Origin: a virus
Length of the DNA stretch: 23,175 nucleotides
IMG/VR virus record: IMGVR_UViG_3300017923_000138
Coordinates: 1-23,175 of that record
Direction: 5' to 3' (one strand)
The position numbers and the translations under genes were made by a program. Position 1 is the stretch's first letter; every line of letters starts with the position of its first letter. Shown one piece after another: positions 6,401 to 14,582 of this stretch. The notes under the pieces were generated by a model. It did not search any database, had not been told where the DNA came from, and was given only the letters and a program-made list of their open reading frames with translations.

Positions 6401-9001
6401 ATGGCTGATAATTTTGGGTTAAAGATTGGTGTGGAAGGCGAGAAGGAGTTCAAGAATGCCCTCCGAGATATCAATCGAAGCTTCAAGGTGCTGGGTTCTG
6501 AAATGAATCTTGTTACCTCACAATTTGATAAGCAGGATAAATCCATTCAGGCGATGACAGCAAGAAATAATGTGCTGAACAAAGAGATTGATGCTCAGAA
6601 AAATAAGATCAATACCCTTGAAGCTGCACTAAAAAATGCCTCCGACTCCTTTGGTGAAACCGATCGAAGAGCCCAGAACTGGGCCATTCAGTTAAATAAT
6701 GCCAAGGCCGACCTCAATAAGATGGAAAATGAACTGGATAAGAATGTTCAGGCCATAGATGAGATGAATCAAGGTTTTAATGAAGCAGAAAATGGTGCAG
6801 GTGGATTCGCTGATGCTGTTAATGATGCAGCTAATGAAACAGATGATGCCTCCGGTAAGTTTGAAAAACTGGGTGGTGTGTTAAAAGGAATCGGTGCAGC
6901 AATTGGTGCTACCGTTATTGCCATCGGATCTGCCGCTGTGGCAACTGGTGCAAGTCTTATTAAACTGGGCGATGAATACAATATGGCGGTCAACCAGATT
7001 TCTGCATCCACTGGGGCTACCGGTCAGGAGCTGGAGGAGCTGGGCGAGGTTGCTCAAAATGTGTATAAGCATAACTTTGGTGACAGCTTAGAAGATGTTG
7101 CTAATGGCATATCTGAAGTGAAAAAGACAACAGGACTCATGGGCCAGGAACTTGAAAAGGCTACAAAGTCCGGTTTTGCTTTAAGGGATACCTTTGGTTT
7201 TGAACTTCAGGAATCTGCAAGAGCTGCAGGAGCACTCATGAAAAACTTCGGAATCTCTTCTGAAGAAGCTTATAACATCATCGCAACGGGTGCTCAAAAC
7301 GGTGCCGATAAAAACGGAGATCTTCTTGATACTTTAAATGAATATTCTAATCAGTACTCAGCCTTAGGACTCAGTGCAGATGAATTTATCGCAGGACTTA
7401 TAGGTGGTGCCGAAGCAGGAGCATTTAGTATCGATAAGATTGGTGATGCGGTCAAGGAGTTTAACATCCGAGCTAAGGACGGAAGCAAAGGAACCATTGA
7501 AGCTTTCACATCCCTGGGGTTTAATGCTGATGAGATGACTCAGAAGTTTGCCCAGGGTGGGGAAACGGCCAGTGATGCTTTCTATTCAGTAGTGGAAAAG
7601 TTGAATGAAATTGAGGATCCTATTCTTCGAAACACCGTCGGCGTTCAGCTCTTTGGTACGCAGTTTGAAGACCTCGAAGCAGGAGTCCTACCGGTCCTTG
7701 CTGGCATGAAAGACAGTACCATTGCAGCAAAGGATGCTTTAAGTCAGATCACTGAAGTGAGATATGATAATCTTTCAGACGGATTTGAAGGGGTGAAGCG
7801 GTCTCTTCAAGGTGTGTTTCTACCGGCTGTTAGTGAGGTGTCTGCAGGTATTACTGACCTGTTCTCGGGGCTGTCCAATGGAATCAATGAAGCAGACGGT
7901 GACTTTGAGAAAATTTCAGAGGTTATCGGAGAAACGGTGAGCGGTATTACGACGTTGATAACAGAACAACTTCCTCAGTTTGTTACCTTGGGTCTGGACA
8001 TCATTTTGGCTTTGGTTGGTTCAATCGTAGAGAATCTTCCTATGATTATCGACTCTGCCATGCAGATCGTGCTGACGCTTTTAACCGCTCTTATAGAAGC
8101 ACTACCACAGATTACAGAAGGAGCCCTGTATCTGGTGATGGCTTTGGTGGACGGAATTATCGCCAATCTACCGGCCCTGGTTGAAGCGGCTCTTGTGATG
8201 ATTGTGACCTTGGCTACTGGGATTGCAGAGGCACTTCCCGAGCTGATTCCATCCATTGTACAGGCGATTATTCTGATTGTGGAAACACTTATTGCCAACA
8301 TGGACCAGATTTTGAATGCCGCTTTTCAACTCATTCAGGGTCTGGCTACCGGTATCTTAAATGCCCTACCCGTATTAATTGAGGCTTTGCCTCAGATCAT
8401 TACTAGCATTGTGAGCTTCTTAGCTGGAAACTATCCAAAGATTATCGAGAATGGGATTCAGCTGACTATTCAATTGGCAGCTGGACTGATTAGAGCGATT
8501 CCCCAGCTAGTGGCTCAACTTCCACAGATTATCACGGCTATTGTCACCGGTCTTGGCAGAGCAGTTCCTTCTATGAATGACGTGGGAAGAAACATCGCCA
8601 GAGGTCTGTGGGATGGTATCTCATCCATGATAGGTTGGCTCAAGAGTAAGGTGGATAGTATGGTTGGTGGTATTGTACGAGGCGTTAAAAGCATTCTTGG
8701 AATCCGCTCGCCTTCTAGAGTGTTCGCCGGTATTGGTGCCAACATGAGTGAAGGTATTGGAGAAGGTTTTACTGAAGCCATGAGTGGTGTGGAAAAAGAT
8801 ATGCAAGACACTATACCAACGGACTTTGATTTGGACCTGAACTCTCAGGTTTCAGGAAGTCTTGGAGGCTCAGAAGGTGCAGTCTTTGATGTGACCATTC
8901 CGCTTACCATTGACGGAAATATTCTAACAAGAGTCATAGCCCAGCTTCAGTGGAATCAGAATACGGTCACCGTTAGAAACCTTGGAGTGGCAGGATCATA
9001 A
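6401..9001 (+). CDS. Phage tail tape measure protein (TP901 family)
   Basis: Sets tail length and is ejected ahead of the DNA at infection; 866 residues. The start is ATG 6401 behind AGGAGGAGG. The N-terminus (to about residue 130) is a coiled coil rich in Lys, Glu and Asn. A glycine/alanine-rich membrane-active segment follows (GIGAAIGATVIAIGSAAVAT, about 160-185). The TP901 core then runs to about residue 470 (for example the LGEVAQNVYKHNFGDSLEDV and FGISSEEAYNIIATGAQNG regions). Residues 524-721 are nine consecutive 22-residue hydrophobic repeats beginning LPQ, LPM, LPQ, LPA, LPE and so on. The C-terminal part has the common RSPSRVFAGIG motif. There is no peptidase or lysozyme domain. By the usual 1.5 angstrom per residue rule, the tail would be about 130 nm long, making this a siphovirus. 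Confidence 0.95.
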   Translation: MADNFGLKIGVEGEKEFKNALRDINRSFKVLGSEMNLVTSQFDKQDKSIQAMTARNNVLNKEIDAQKNKINTLEAALKNASDSFGETDRRAQNWAIQLNNAKADLNKMENELDKNVQAIDEMNQGFNEAENGAGGFADAVNDAANETDDASGKFEKLGGVLKGIGAAIGATVIAIGSAAVATGASLIKLGDEYNMAVNQISASTGATGQELEELGEVAQNVYKHNFGDSLEDVANGISEVKKTTGLMGQELEKATKSGFALRDTFGFELQESARAAGALMKNFGISSEEAYNIIATGAQNGADKNGDLLDTLNEYSNQYSALGLSADEFIAGLIGGAEAGAFSIDKIGDAVKEFNIRAKDGSKGTIEAFTSLGFNADEMTQKFAQGGETASDAFYSVVEKLNEIEDPILRNTVGVQLFGTQFEDLEAGVLPVLAGMKDSTIAAKDALSQITEVRYDNLSDGFEGVKRSLQGVFLPAVSEVSAGITDLFSGLSNGINEADGDFEKISEVIGETVSGITTLITEQLPQFVTLGLDIILALVGSIVENLPMIIDSAMQIVLTLLTALIEALPQITEGALYLVMALVDGIIANLPALVEAALVMIVTLATGIAEALPELIPSIVQAIILIVETLIANMDQILNAAFQLIQGLATGILNALPVLIEALPQIITSIVSFLAGNYPKIIENGIQLTIQLAAGLIRAIPQLVAQLPQIITAIVTGLGRAVPSMNDVGRNIARGLWDGISSMIGWLKSKVDSMVGGIVRGVKSILGIRSPSRVFAGIGANMSEGIGEGFTEAMSGVEKDMQDTIPTDFDLDLNSQVSGSLGGSEGAVFDVTIPLTIDGNILTRVIAQLQWNQNTVTVRNLGVAGS
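7970..8563 (+). repeat. Nine tandem 66-base units in the tape measure gene
   Basis: The units encode 22-residue repeats at residues 524-721, all exactly 22 long with no indel. Each starts with a [LMYI]-[PD] step (LPQF, LPMI, LPQI, LPAL, LPEL, MDQI, LPVL, YPKI, IPQL) and ends in a small-residue pair such as EN, EA, AN, NA or RA. The DNA units have diverged, so the periodicity is kept at protein level. Confidence 0.85.
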
Positions 9002-9022
9002 AACAGAGAGGAGGAATAAGCC

Positions 9023-10150
9023 TTGATTGAAATCTATGCAGGAAGTACGCTTCTTCAAAGCATCAAAAAAGTGATGAGTGCCAATGTCAGAGAAACCTTG
9101 GAAGGAGAATATACCCTTTCATTCACGGTACTTGCAAAGTCAGCGCTGGCACTTAAGGTAAAACAGATCGCCAAGCTGGATGATCAGTATTTTGAATTAG
9201 TACAGATATCAAAGAGCCTTCAGGGCAGCCTTCCTATCTGTTCAGTGATCTGCGAGCACGTCTCTTATGTCCTGAATCATGAGATGTATAACATCACGGA
9301 GTTTGACTTCACCGGAGATCCGGCTGCAGGACTTGCGCAGGTTCTTTCAGGTACACCTTTCAATGCAGGTATTGTAGATTTCACAGAAAGTGTCACCATG
9401 AAGATCAATCAGGAAGTCTCAAGAAGGGCCGCTTTGATGCAGTACATTGCCATTCTTGGCGGAGAGATTGAGTATGATGGCTACAACATCAATGTTCGAA
9501 GCCACAGGGGAAGCACCGACTATATCCCGGTAATGGATTCAAAGAACGTCACCAACGTGGCGGTATCTCATGATTCCAGAGAGAATGCATCTTCTTATGA
9601 CATCTCATTCTTTAAGCTTTTGAACCTTGCAGTGGGAGATAATGTTCAGATTGTTTTTAATCCCCTAGGAATCAACGTGAAGACGAGGATCATCTCCCTA
9701 GAATATAATCCATTCTACCGGTACAACATCCGGGTGGAAGTGGGAAGATACAGACCCAGTATCTCTGACACCTTCTATCGGATAGAAAATTCATTAAATA
9801 ATGTGGGAAGCTCAGTGGATGACATTCAAACACAGGTGAACGACCTGGGGGTGTCCTATACCATCGTTTCCAATCTAGTGGTGACAGAGACCACCATTGA
9901 CGTGACCTATACCGTTGAGAAGGGAGATACCCATCAATATCATGCCCAGTATCAATACACCACCGATAGCGGAGGACGTATTACAAGCATCACCCTGGAT
10001 AACATTTTCTCGGAGCTTCTCTTAAAGGAAGTCTCCACTTTAACGGTGGATATGATGAGTTTTTATATTGAATATGCAGACGGAACAACGGCAACATACA
10101 ACTACACCGTGGATAGTGGTGGAAGAATCACCAGCGTCACCAAAGTATAA
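9023..10150 (+). CDS. Phage tail protein, Tal / prophage-tail endopeptidase type
   Basis: Probable tail-tip (tail-associated) structural protein, 375 residues. It starts at TTG 9023 behind GAGAGGAGGAA. The N-terminal half resembles the Prophage_tail (PF06605) family: REYTL-type segment ETLEGEYTLSFTVLAKSA, then QIAKLDDQYFELVQISKS, and a region like baseplate hub proteins (MQYIAILGGEIEYDGYNINV). A short coiled region (RIENSLNNVGSSVDDIQTQV, about residues 253-273) links to a C-terminal part with two related copies of the pattern Y-TTDSGGRITSITLDN and Y-TVDSGGRITSVTKV (about 312-326 and 359-375). The gene directly follows the tape measure. A separate Dit gene, usually found in between, is absent, so this protein may cover both roles. 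No catalytic motif was recognised. Confidence 0.75.
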   Translation: MIEIYAGSTLLQSIKKVMSANVRETLEGEYTLSFTVLAKSALALKVKQIAKLDDQYFELVQISKSLQGSLPICSVICEHVSYVLNHEMYNITEFDFTGDPAAGLAQVLSGTPFNAGIVDFTESVTMKINQEVSRRAALMQYIAILGGEIEYDGYNINVRSHRGSTDYIPVMDSKNVTNVAVSHDSRENASSYDISFFKLLNLAVGDNVQIVFNPLGINVKTRIISLEYNPFYRYNIRVEVGRYRPSISDTFYRIENSLNNVGSSVDDIQTQVNDLGVSYTIVSNLVVTETTIDVTYTVEKGDTHQYHAQYQYTTDSGGRITSITLDNIFSELLLKEVSTLTVDMMSFYIEYADGTTATYNYTVDSGGRITSVTKV

Positions 10151-10165
10151 AGGAGGGCTGATTCC

Positions 10166-11239
10166 ATGAGCTATGATCATATTTTTAATAATACCTTGGC
10201 CATCTGGACAGCCTTTGGTGGCAGGGGCGAGGTTCTCTTTACCATTCCAACACTCAGCTGGACCAAGAAATATTATAACAACTTTGGCTACACCCAATAT
10301 GGCAGTGAGAAGCAGATTAATGTCTATGATAATGGCAACGCGCAGATCGCAGTTTATTATGCAAAGACCCCCTACATGTCTTATTGGAACAAGACCACAA
10401 AGCAGTGGACGGTGGTTAGCGTTCCTTGGTGGAGTTATGGACAGCCGGAGATTCTCTATGCAGCGAATGGTGTGTTTATTGCTAAAATCGTCGGCCTTGC
10501 CAATGTCATCGCTTCCTTTGATGGCATCACATGGCATAATGCTGGATATTGTCCAGGGGCCTATAACGCCATGACCTGTGGGGCTTATGATATGGCAAGA
10601 GGCTCTGGTATCGTCAGTTGGTGGTACTACAAGTCACCGGTCTATTACAGCTTTGATTCTCTAGAGGAAAGAACCGCATGGACCTTGGTTGGATCTGATG
10701 GTACTTCAGTACCGATCTTTAAATACTTGACCACCCATAAAGGAAACTTTGTGGGCGTGGTTGGTGGCGATAAATCCATCGCAATAGCTAGTTCAGCCAG
10801 TCCTGGTCTTTGGACCACGACCATACCAGAGGATGTGAACGACACCCGTTATATGTTTATCCGGTCCGTGAATGACGTCCTCTTCGTGATGAAGTTTAAC
10901 TACACCAATGTGGGCGGCGAGTACACCTACTATGTAAAGCTCTGTGTAATGAGTGATGATGCCACGCAGATTACAGAGACCAATCTTTCCTGGGTAGGAG
11001 ATCTGGCCAACAACAATATCCCTAATCCAAGGAATATCATCTGGATGGTGGACTGGGGCAAGTTTGCACTTCTGAAAGAGAGTATGCTCTGTGTCTCCAA
11101 TGATGGACTGAACTGGGAGGGTGTAGAGCAGCCGGGCTTAACCACAAGCCAGTATGACACCTTTGACGGTGCAATCTATATTCCTGGTGATGGATTCTAC
11201 GCCAAAGCAAGTGGCTATGTATATCACGCTCCGTATTAA
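10166..11239 (+). CDS. Putative tail-tip beta-propeller protein
   Basis: Protein of 357 residues, starting at ATG 10166 behind AAAGGAGGG, of a type commonly left as hypothetical in prophage tail modules. It is rich in Trp, Tyr and Gly. It contains Asp-box-like turns, SFDGITWHNAG at about residues 118-128 and SNDGLNWEGV near residue 310, separated by strand-rich repeats (GNFVGVVGGDKSIAIASSAS; KFALLKESMLCVSNDGLNW). That pattern suggests a beta-propeller of the sialidase/BNR-like fold, without evidence of enzyme activity. Its position after the Tal-type gene and before the lysis genes is where receptor-binding or tip proteins are found. The propeller fold is an inference from motif spacing; host-binding is an inference from position. 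Confidence 0.55.
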   Translation: MSYDHIFNNTLAIWTAFGGRGEVLFTIPTLSWTKKYYNNFGYTQYGSEKQINVYDNGNAQIAVYYAKTPYMSYWNKTTKQWTVVSVPWWSYGQPEILYAANGVFIAKIVGLANVIASFDGITWHNAGYCPGAYNAMTCGAYDMARGSGIVSWWYYKSPVYYSFDSLEERTAWTLVGSDGTSVPIFKYLTTHKGNFVGVVGGDKSIAIASSASPGLWTTTIPEDVNDTRYMFIRSVNDVLFVMKFNYTNVGGEYTYYVKLCVMSDDATQITETNLSWVGDLANNNIPNPRNIIWMVDWGKFALLKESMLCVSNDGLNWEGVEQPGLTTSQYDTFDGAIYIPGDGFYAKASGYVYHAPY

Positions 11240-11263
11240 AGAAAACGATTAAGGATAATGATT

Positions 11264-11290
11264 AGGACGCTCTTAAATGGGCGTCTTTTA
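11264..11290 (+). terminator. Intergenic hairpin with T tract before the holin gene
   Basis: Seven-pair stem AGGACGC/GCGTCTT (one G.T) around a 10-base loop, then TTTT. Same geometry as the hairpin at 6344, with A-T changed to G-C at one pair. It separates the tail genes from the lysis genes. Confidence 0.6.
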
Positions 11291-11324
11291 TATATACAAA
11301 TTTTATGAAAGCGAGGAAAAGAAC

Positions 11325-11741
11325 ATGAGAGATATTTGGACCTTTCTTCAGATGGCTTTTGCAGCCATTGGTGGTTGGCTTGGTTGGTTTCTTGGAGGTT
11401 ACGATGGGTTTTTATATGCCCTGATTGCCTTTGTAGTCATTGACTATCTGCTGGGAGTGATGTGTGCCATTTTGGAGAAACACCTATCCAGCGATGTAGG
11501 TGCTCAGGGCATCTTCAAGAAAGTAGTAATTTTTTCCTTGGTGGGTGTAGCACACATCATTGATCAGAACATTATAGGAGATGGCAGCGCCATAAGGACT
11601 GCAGTGATTTTCTTTTATCTGTCCAATGAAGGAATCAGCATCATTGAAAATGCCACAAGACTGGGATTACCAATTCCAGAGAAGTTAAAAGACATCCTGG
11701 AGCAGCTAAAAGATGGAGGCGATAAGGATGGCACTAAGTAA
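11325..11741 (+). CDS. Phage holin (Phage_holin_4 / toxin-secretion holin type)
   Basis: Small membrane protein (138 residues) that permeabilises the cell membrane at the end of infection so the amidase can reach the wall. ATG 11325 is chosen over the upstream in-frame ATG at 11277, because GCGAGG precedes 11325 and the 11277 frame starts inside the hairpin. Predicted membrane segments: about residues 5-22 (FLQMAFAAIGGWLGWFLGG), 26-46 (FLYALIAFVVIDYLLGVMCA) and 60-110 (KKVVIFSLVGVAHIID; AVIFFYLSNEGISIIENA). The VIDYLLGVMCA and YLSNEGISIIENA blocks are hallmarks of this holin family. The C-terminus is charged. The stop overlaps the amidase start by 14 bases, a standard holin-endolysin cassette. 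Confidence 0.9.
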   Translation: MRDIWTFLQMAFAAIGGWLGWFLGGYDGFLYALIAFVVIDYLLGVMCAILEKHLSSDVGAQGIFKKVVIFSLVGVAHIIDQNIIGDGSAIRTAVIFFYLSNEGISIIENATRLGLPIPEKLKDILEQLKDGGDKDGTK

Positions 11742-12708
11742 TTTGAAGACAAAGTACATGACCAGAAATGATTGCTATACAGCCGGGAGAAAGATCACAC
11801 CTAAAGGCATCATGGTTCATTCCACTGCTACCCCAGGAGTGATGGCCGCAGATTGGTTTAGTCGGTGGAATAAATCTTATAAGGCTGGTGAAATCAATCG
11901 TCAGGTCTGCGTCCATGCCTTCTTGGACAATAAAGAAATCTGGCAATACCTACCTTGGAATCACAGAGGCTGGCATGCAGGCGGCAAAGCAAATGATACC
12001 CACATCGGTTTTGAGATATGCGAGCCGGGTGGGTTTTCTTATTCTAAGAATCAGATGGTAGGCTATGATGTGAAGAAAAATGAAGCCTACTTTAGAGCGG
12101 CTTGGGAAAATGCAGTGAAGCTTTGTGTTTATCTCTGCAGAGAGTATGGTTTGACTGAGAAAGACATTATCAGTCATGCGGAAGGAAATAATAAGGGAAT
12201 CGCATCAAACCATTCTGATGTGGGCCACTGGTTTCCAAAGCATGGAGAGAATATGGATACCTTTAGAGCTGCAGTAAAGAAGGCACTGGAGAATGTAGGT
12301 GAGGCCAAAGAAGGCTTTGAAGCAGGTGATATTGTTGAAATCAAAGCGACTGCCAGAACCTATTATCCCGGCGGTCCTATCATTCCAAACTGGGTGAAAT
12401 GGAATTATCACTTAATCACCCAGGATGTGTTTAATGGAAAACCTGTGATCAAAGGCGGCAAGGAATGTGTTCTTCTTGGAAAAACCATTCTGAAAAGCAC
12501 CATGGATGAGAAGGCTGGCATTATGACCTGGGTTGATAAAGACAATCTTGAGATGGTCAGTGCTGGTGTGGAGGTCGAGCCTGAGAAGGAATCCGGTAAA
12601 AAATACTACCGGGTGCAGGTGGGTGCCTTCAGCGAAAAGAAGAATGCAGAGGCCCTCATGGCCCGCTTAAAGAAGGCAGGATTTGATGCCTACATGAAAT
12701 ATGATTAG
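11728..12708 (+). CDS. Endolysin: N-acetylmuramoyl-L-alanine amidase with SPOR-like C-terminus
   Basis: Cuts the amide bond between muramic acid and the peptide stem of peptidoglycan; 326 residues. ATG 11728 (after GGAGGCGATAAGG) is preferred to ATG 11713, which would place the start within the ribosome binding site. The N-terminal Amidase_2 domain spans about residues 20-180. H31 in GIMVHSTA is the likely first zinc ligand, with the others probably among H150, H162, D164 and H167 (SHAEGNNKGIASNHSDVGHW). Residues about 195-280 look like an SH3b-type cell wall domain (GDIVEIKATARTYYPGG). Residues about 290-326 resemble a SPOR peptidoglycan-binding repeat (YYRVQVGAFSEKKNAEALMA). There is no signal peptide, so export depends on the holin. 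Catalytic domain secure; ligand assignment tentative. Confidence 0.93.
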   Translation: MALSNLKTKYMTRNDCYTAGRKITPKGIMVHSTATPGVMAADWFSRWNKSYKAGEINRQVCVHAFLDNKEIWQYLPWNHRGWHAGGKANDTHIGFEICEPGGFSYSKNQMVGYDVKKNEAYFRAAWENAVKLCVYLCREYGLTEKDIISHAEGNNKGIASNHSDVGHWFPKHGENMDTFRAAVKKALENVGEAKEGFEAGDIVEIKATARTYYPGGPIIPNWVKWNYHLITQDVFNGKPVIKGGKECVLLGKTILKSTMDEKAGIMTWVDKDNLEMVSAGVEVEPEKESGKKYYRVQVGAFSEKKNAEALMARLKKAGFDAYMKYD

Positions 12709-12728
12709 GAAAAAATCGCAAAATTGTA

Positions 12729-12763
12729 GCCGGTGTTATCTCCATAGCATCGGCTTATTTTTA
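12729..12763 (+). terminator. Terminator after the lysis genes
   Basis: Arms GCCGGTG and CATCGGC pair over seven positions with one G.T, followed by TTATTTTTA. It begins 21 bases after the amidase stop and probably ends the late transcript. Confidence 0.65.
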
Positions 12764-12830
12764 TCCCTATATATAGTAGAAATGACTTGATAAATACCTG
12801 TTTATGAGTGATATATACTATGACGCCGAT

Positions 12831-12875
12831 ACCCTGAAGCCTTGAATTACGGGCGTTTCAGGGTTTTATATTTTA
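12831..12875 (+). terminator. Terminator upstream of the recombinase cluster
   Basis: Perfect 8-base arms ACCCTGAA (12831-12838) and TTCAGGGT (12857-12864) with an inner GCC/GGC, then TTTATATTTT. It lies 65 bases before the first recombinase start and after a weak promoter-like TTGATA/TATATA pair (12788-12818, 19-base spacer). Transcription of the recombinases may therefore be gated by read-through. Confidence 0.65.
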
Positions 12876-12939
12876 AAGAGTTTGATTGATAAACAAAAAG
12901 GTCGTCAGGTTGAAAAAGGATAAAGGAAGGAGGAAGAAC

Positions 12940-14580
12940 ATGGCTGAATCGTTGTATGAAAGTGGATTTTATGACAGCATTGATTTTCAATCCCAAGAGA
13001 GGCAAGTCATTGAAATTGGAATGAAAACTCAAGTGGCTTCAACAACATCAAATATTAAGGAAGAAGCAAAAAGACTTAGAGTTTGTGCGTATTGTCGAGT
13101 GAGTACAGAAGAAGAAATGCAAATGAACTCCCTTGAAAATCAAACAATTCATTACACAAACTACATTAGAAATAATACTGAATGGATGTTTGTGGGCATC
13201 TACTCTGACAGGGGCAAGTCTGGAACTAAAAGGGCCCATAGAGCGGGATTCAATAAGATGATGCGCCATGCCCTGGAAGGAAATATTGACTTGATTTTAT
13301 GTAAGTCTATCTCAAGGTTTGCTAGAAATGTCATGGACACATTAGAAGCAATTAGAGTGCTCAAAGAAAATGGAATCAGAGTTATCTTTGAAAAGGAATC
13401 CGTTGATACAGGCAGTATGGAAAGTGAATTTATTTTGACTATGTTATCGGTGGTCGCACAAGAAGAAAGTAGAATGATTTCAGAAAATCTAAGTTGGGCG
13501 CATACAAAAAGGTTCTCAAGTGGAAAGCCTTTATTCACAAGAATTCTAGGTTATAAAAAAGTGAATGGTGTTCCCTGGACCATTGATTTGGAGGAAGCAA
13601 AGATTGTAAGGGAGACTTACGACTTGTATTTAGAAGGCTACAGCCTGGTCGCTATAGCCAGAAAATTTATAAGTAAAGGTTATAAAAAACCAAATGGTCG
13701 CATTGACTGGAAGGATTCAAATATCAAAAGTATTTTGAGCAACGAACGTTATGTTGGTGATGCTCTTTGTCAAAAGACTTATACAATAGATTATCTAACG
13801 CATGAAACCAAAGTAAATAATGGAGAAAGGCCTCAGTATTATATAAGCAATCATCATGAGCCAATTGTTGATAGAAAAGTCTATGACAGAGTTCAGAGAA
13901 TTCTTGAGAAAAAATCAGTCGCATATTCCAGAAGTAGTAAGAATATAAACGAGTTCACAAGCAGAATCAAGTGTGGGTGTTGTGGGAAGAACTATCATCG
14001 ATATGTTGGTAGGAAAAGAGTGCTATGGAGATGCTCGAGCAGACTTAAAAGCAAACTGCTTTGCGAAATGGAAGCAATCGATGAACAAGATATTGTAAGG
14101 ACGTTAAAAAGAGAATTCACCAGGAAGTATCTGGACGATGGCACCAGCGTAAATAAAAAACTTGTCATTAATTTGATCAAAGAACTCAAAAATATTGAGT
14201 TAAATCGAGAGTCAGAGCAAAGTTGGTTAAGGCTTTCTTTAGAAAAAGCATTGGTGGATGAAAACAGAGCGATTATGGAACTTCGGGATGAGTCAGCATT
14301 TAAGGAAAAACGGATTCAAGTTGAAGAACAATTAGAATCAAAAAAGCATCTATGGGAGTTTATCGATAAGGATGCTGAGTACAGGGAAGGTGCAATAAAG
14401 TCATTAGAGAAAATTAAAGATACCACCAGACTTGTGCAAGGAATGAATGATTTATCTGAAGATATTAGTTTTCTAAGAGCGTGGTTTATCAGAATGACTT
14501 ATACGGAAAAAGGAACGCTGCTTTTATTTTGGGCAAATGGAGATATGAAAGAAGTCAAAATTGAGAAAGGAGAAGATTGA
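12940..14580 (+). CDS. Large serine recombinase 1
   Basis: Site-specific DNA recombinase acting through a 5' phosphoserine intermediate; 546 residues. ATG 12940 behind GGAAGGAGG is preferred to the TTG at 12886, which lacks a ribosome binding site. The resolvase domain covers about residues 46-200: RVCAYCRVS contains the catalytic S55, followed by IYSDRGKSGTKRAHRAGFNK, DLILCKSISRFARNVMDTLE and VVAQEESRMIS. The Recombinase domain (PF07508) continues (GYKKVNGVPW to YVGDALCQKTY). A zinc ribbon uses C345, C348, C365 and C375. A coiled coil follows near residues 400-500. The ~45-residue N-terminal extension before the catalytic core is shared by all recombinases of this cluster. It is two bases from the next recombinase gene and probably co-translated. 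No key residue is missing. Confidence 0.95.
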   Translation: MAESLYESGFYDSIDFQSQERQVIEIGMKTQVASTTSNIKEEAKRLRVCAYCRVSTEEEMQMNSLENQTIHYTNYIRNNTEWMFVGIYSDRGKSGTKRAHRAGFNKMMRHALEGNIDLILCKSISRFARNVMDTLEAIRVLKENGIRVIFEKESVDTGSMESEFILTMLSVVAQEESRMISENLSWAHTKRFSSGKPLFTRILGYKKVNGVPWTIDLEEAKIVRETYDLYLEGYSLVAIARKFISKGYKKPNGRIDWKDSNIKSILSNERYVGDALCQKTYTIDYLTHETKVNNGERPQYYISNHHEPIVDRKVYDRVQRILEKKSVAYSRSSKNINEFTSRIKCGCCGKNYHRYVGRKRVLWRCSSRLKSKLLCEMEAIDEQDIVRTLKREFTRKYLDDGTSVNKKLVINLIKELKNIELNRESEQSWLRLSLEKALVDENRAIMELRDESAFKEKRIQVEEQLESKKHLWEFIDKDAEYREGAIKSLEKIKDTTRLVQGMNDLSEDISFLRAWFIRMTYTEKGTLLLFWANGDMKEVKIEKGED

Positions 14581-14582
14581 TT

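Noticed and set aside
10040-10537. 165-codon minus-strand frame
   Set aside because: Overlaps the Tal-type and propeller genes on the opposite strand; no start signal and no recognisable protein pattern.
3857-12800. Shared 12-base sequence ATAAACAGGTAT (near 3860) and its complement (near 12794) as possible attachment or invertible sites
   Set aside because: A 12-base match in AT-rich DNA of this length is expected by chance, and no other signal supports it.
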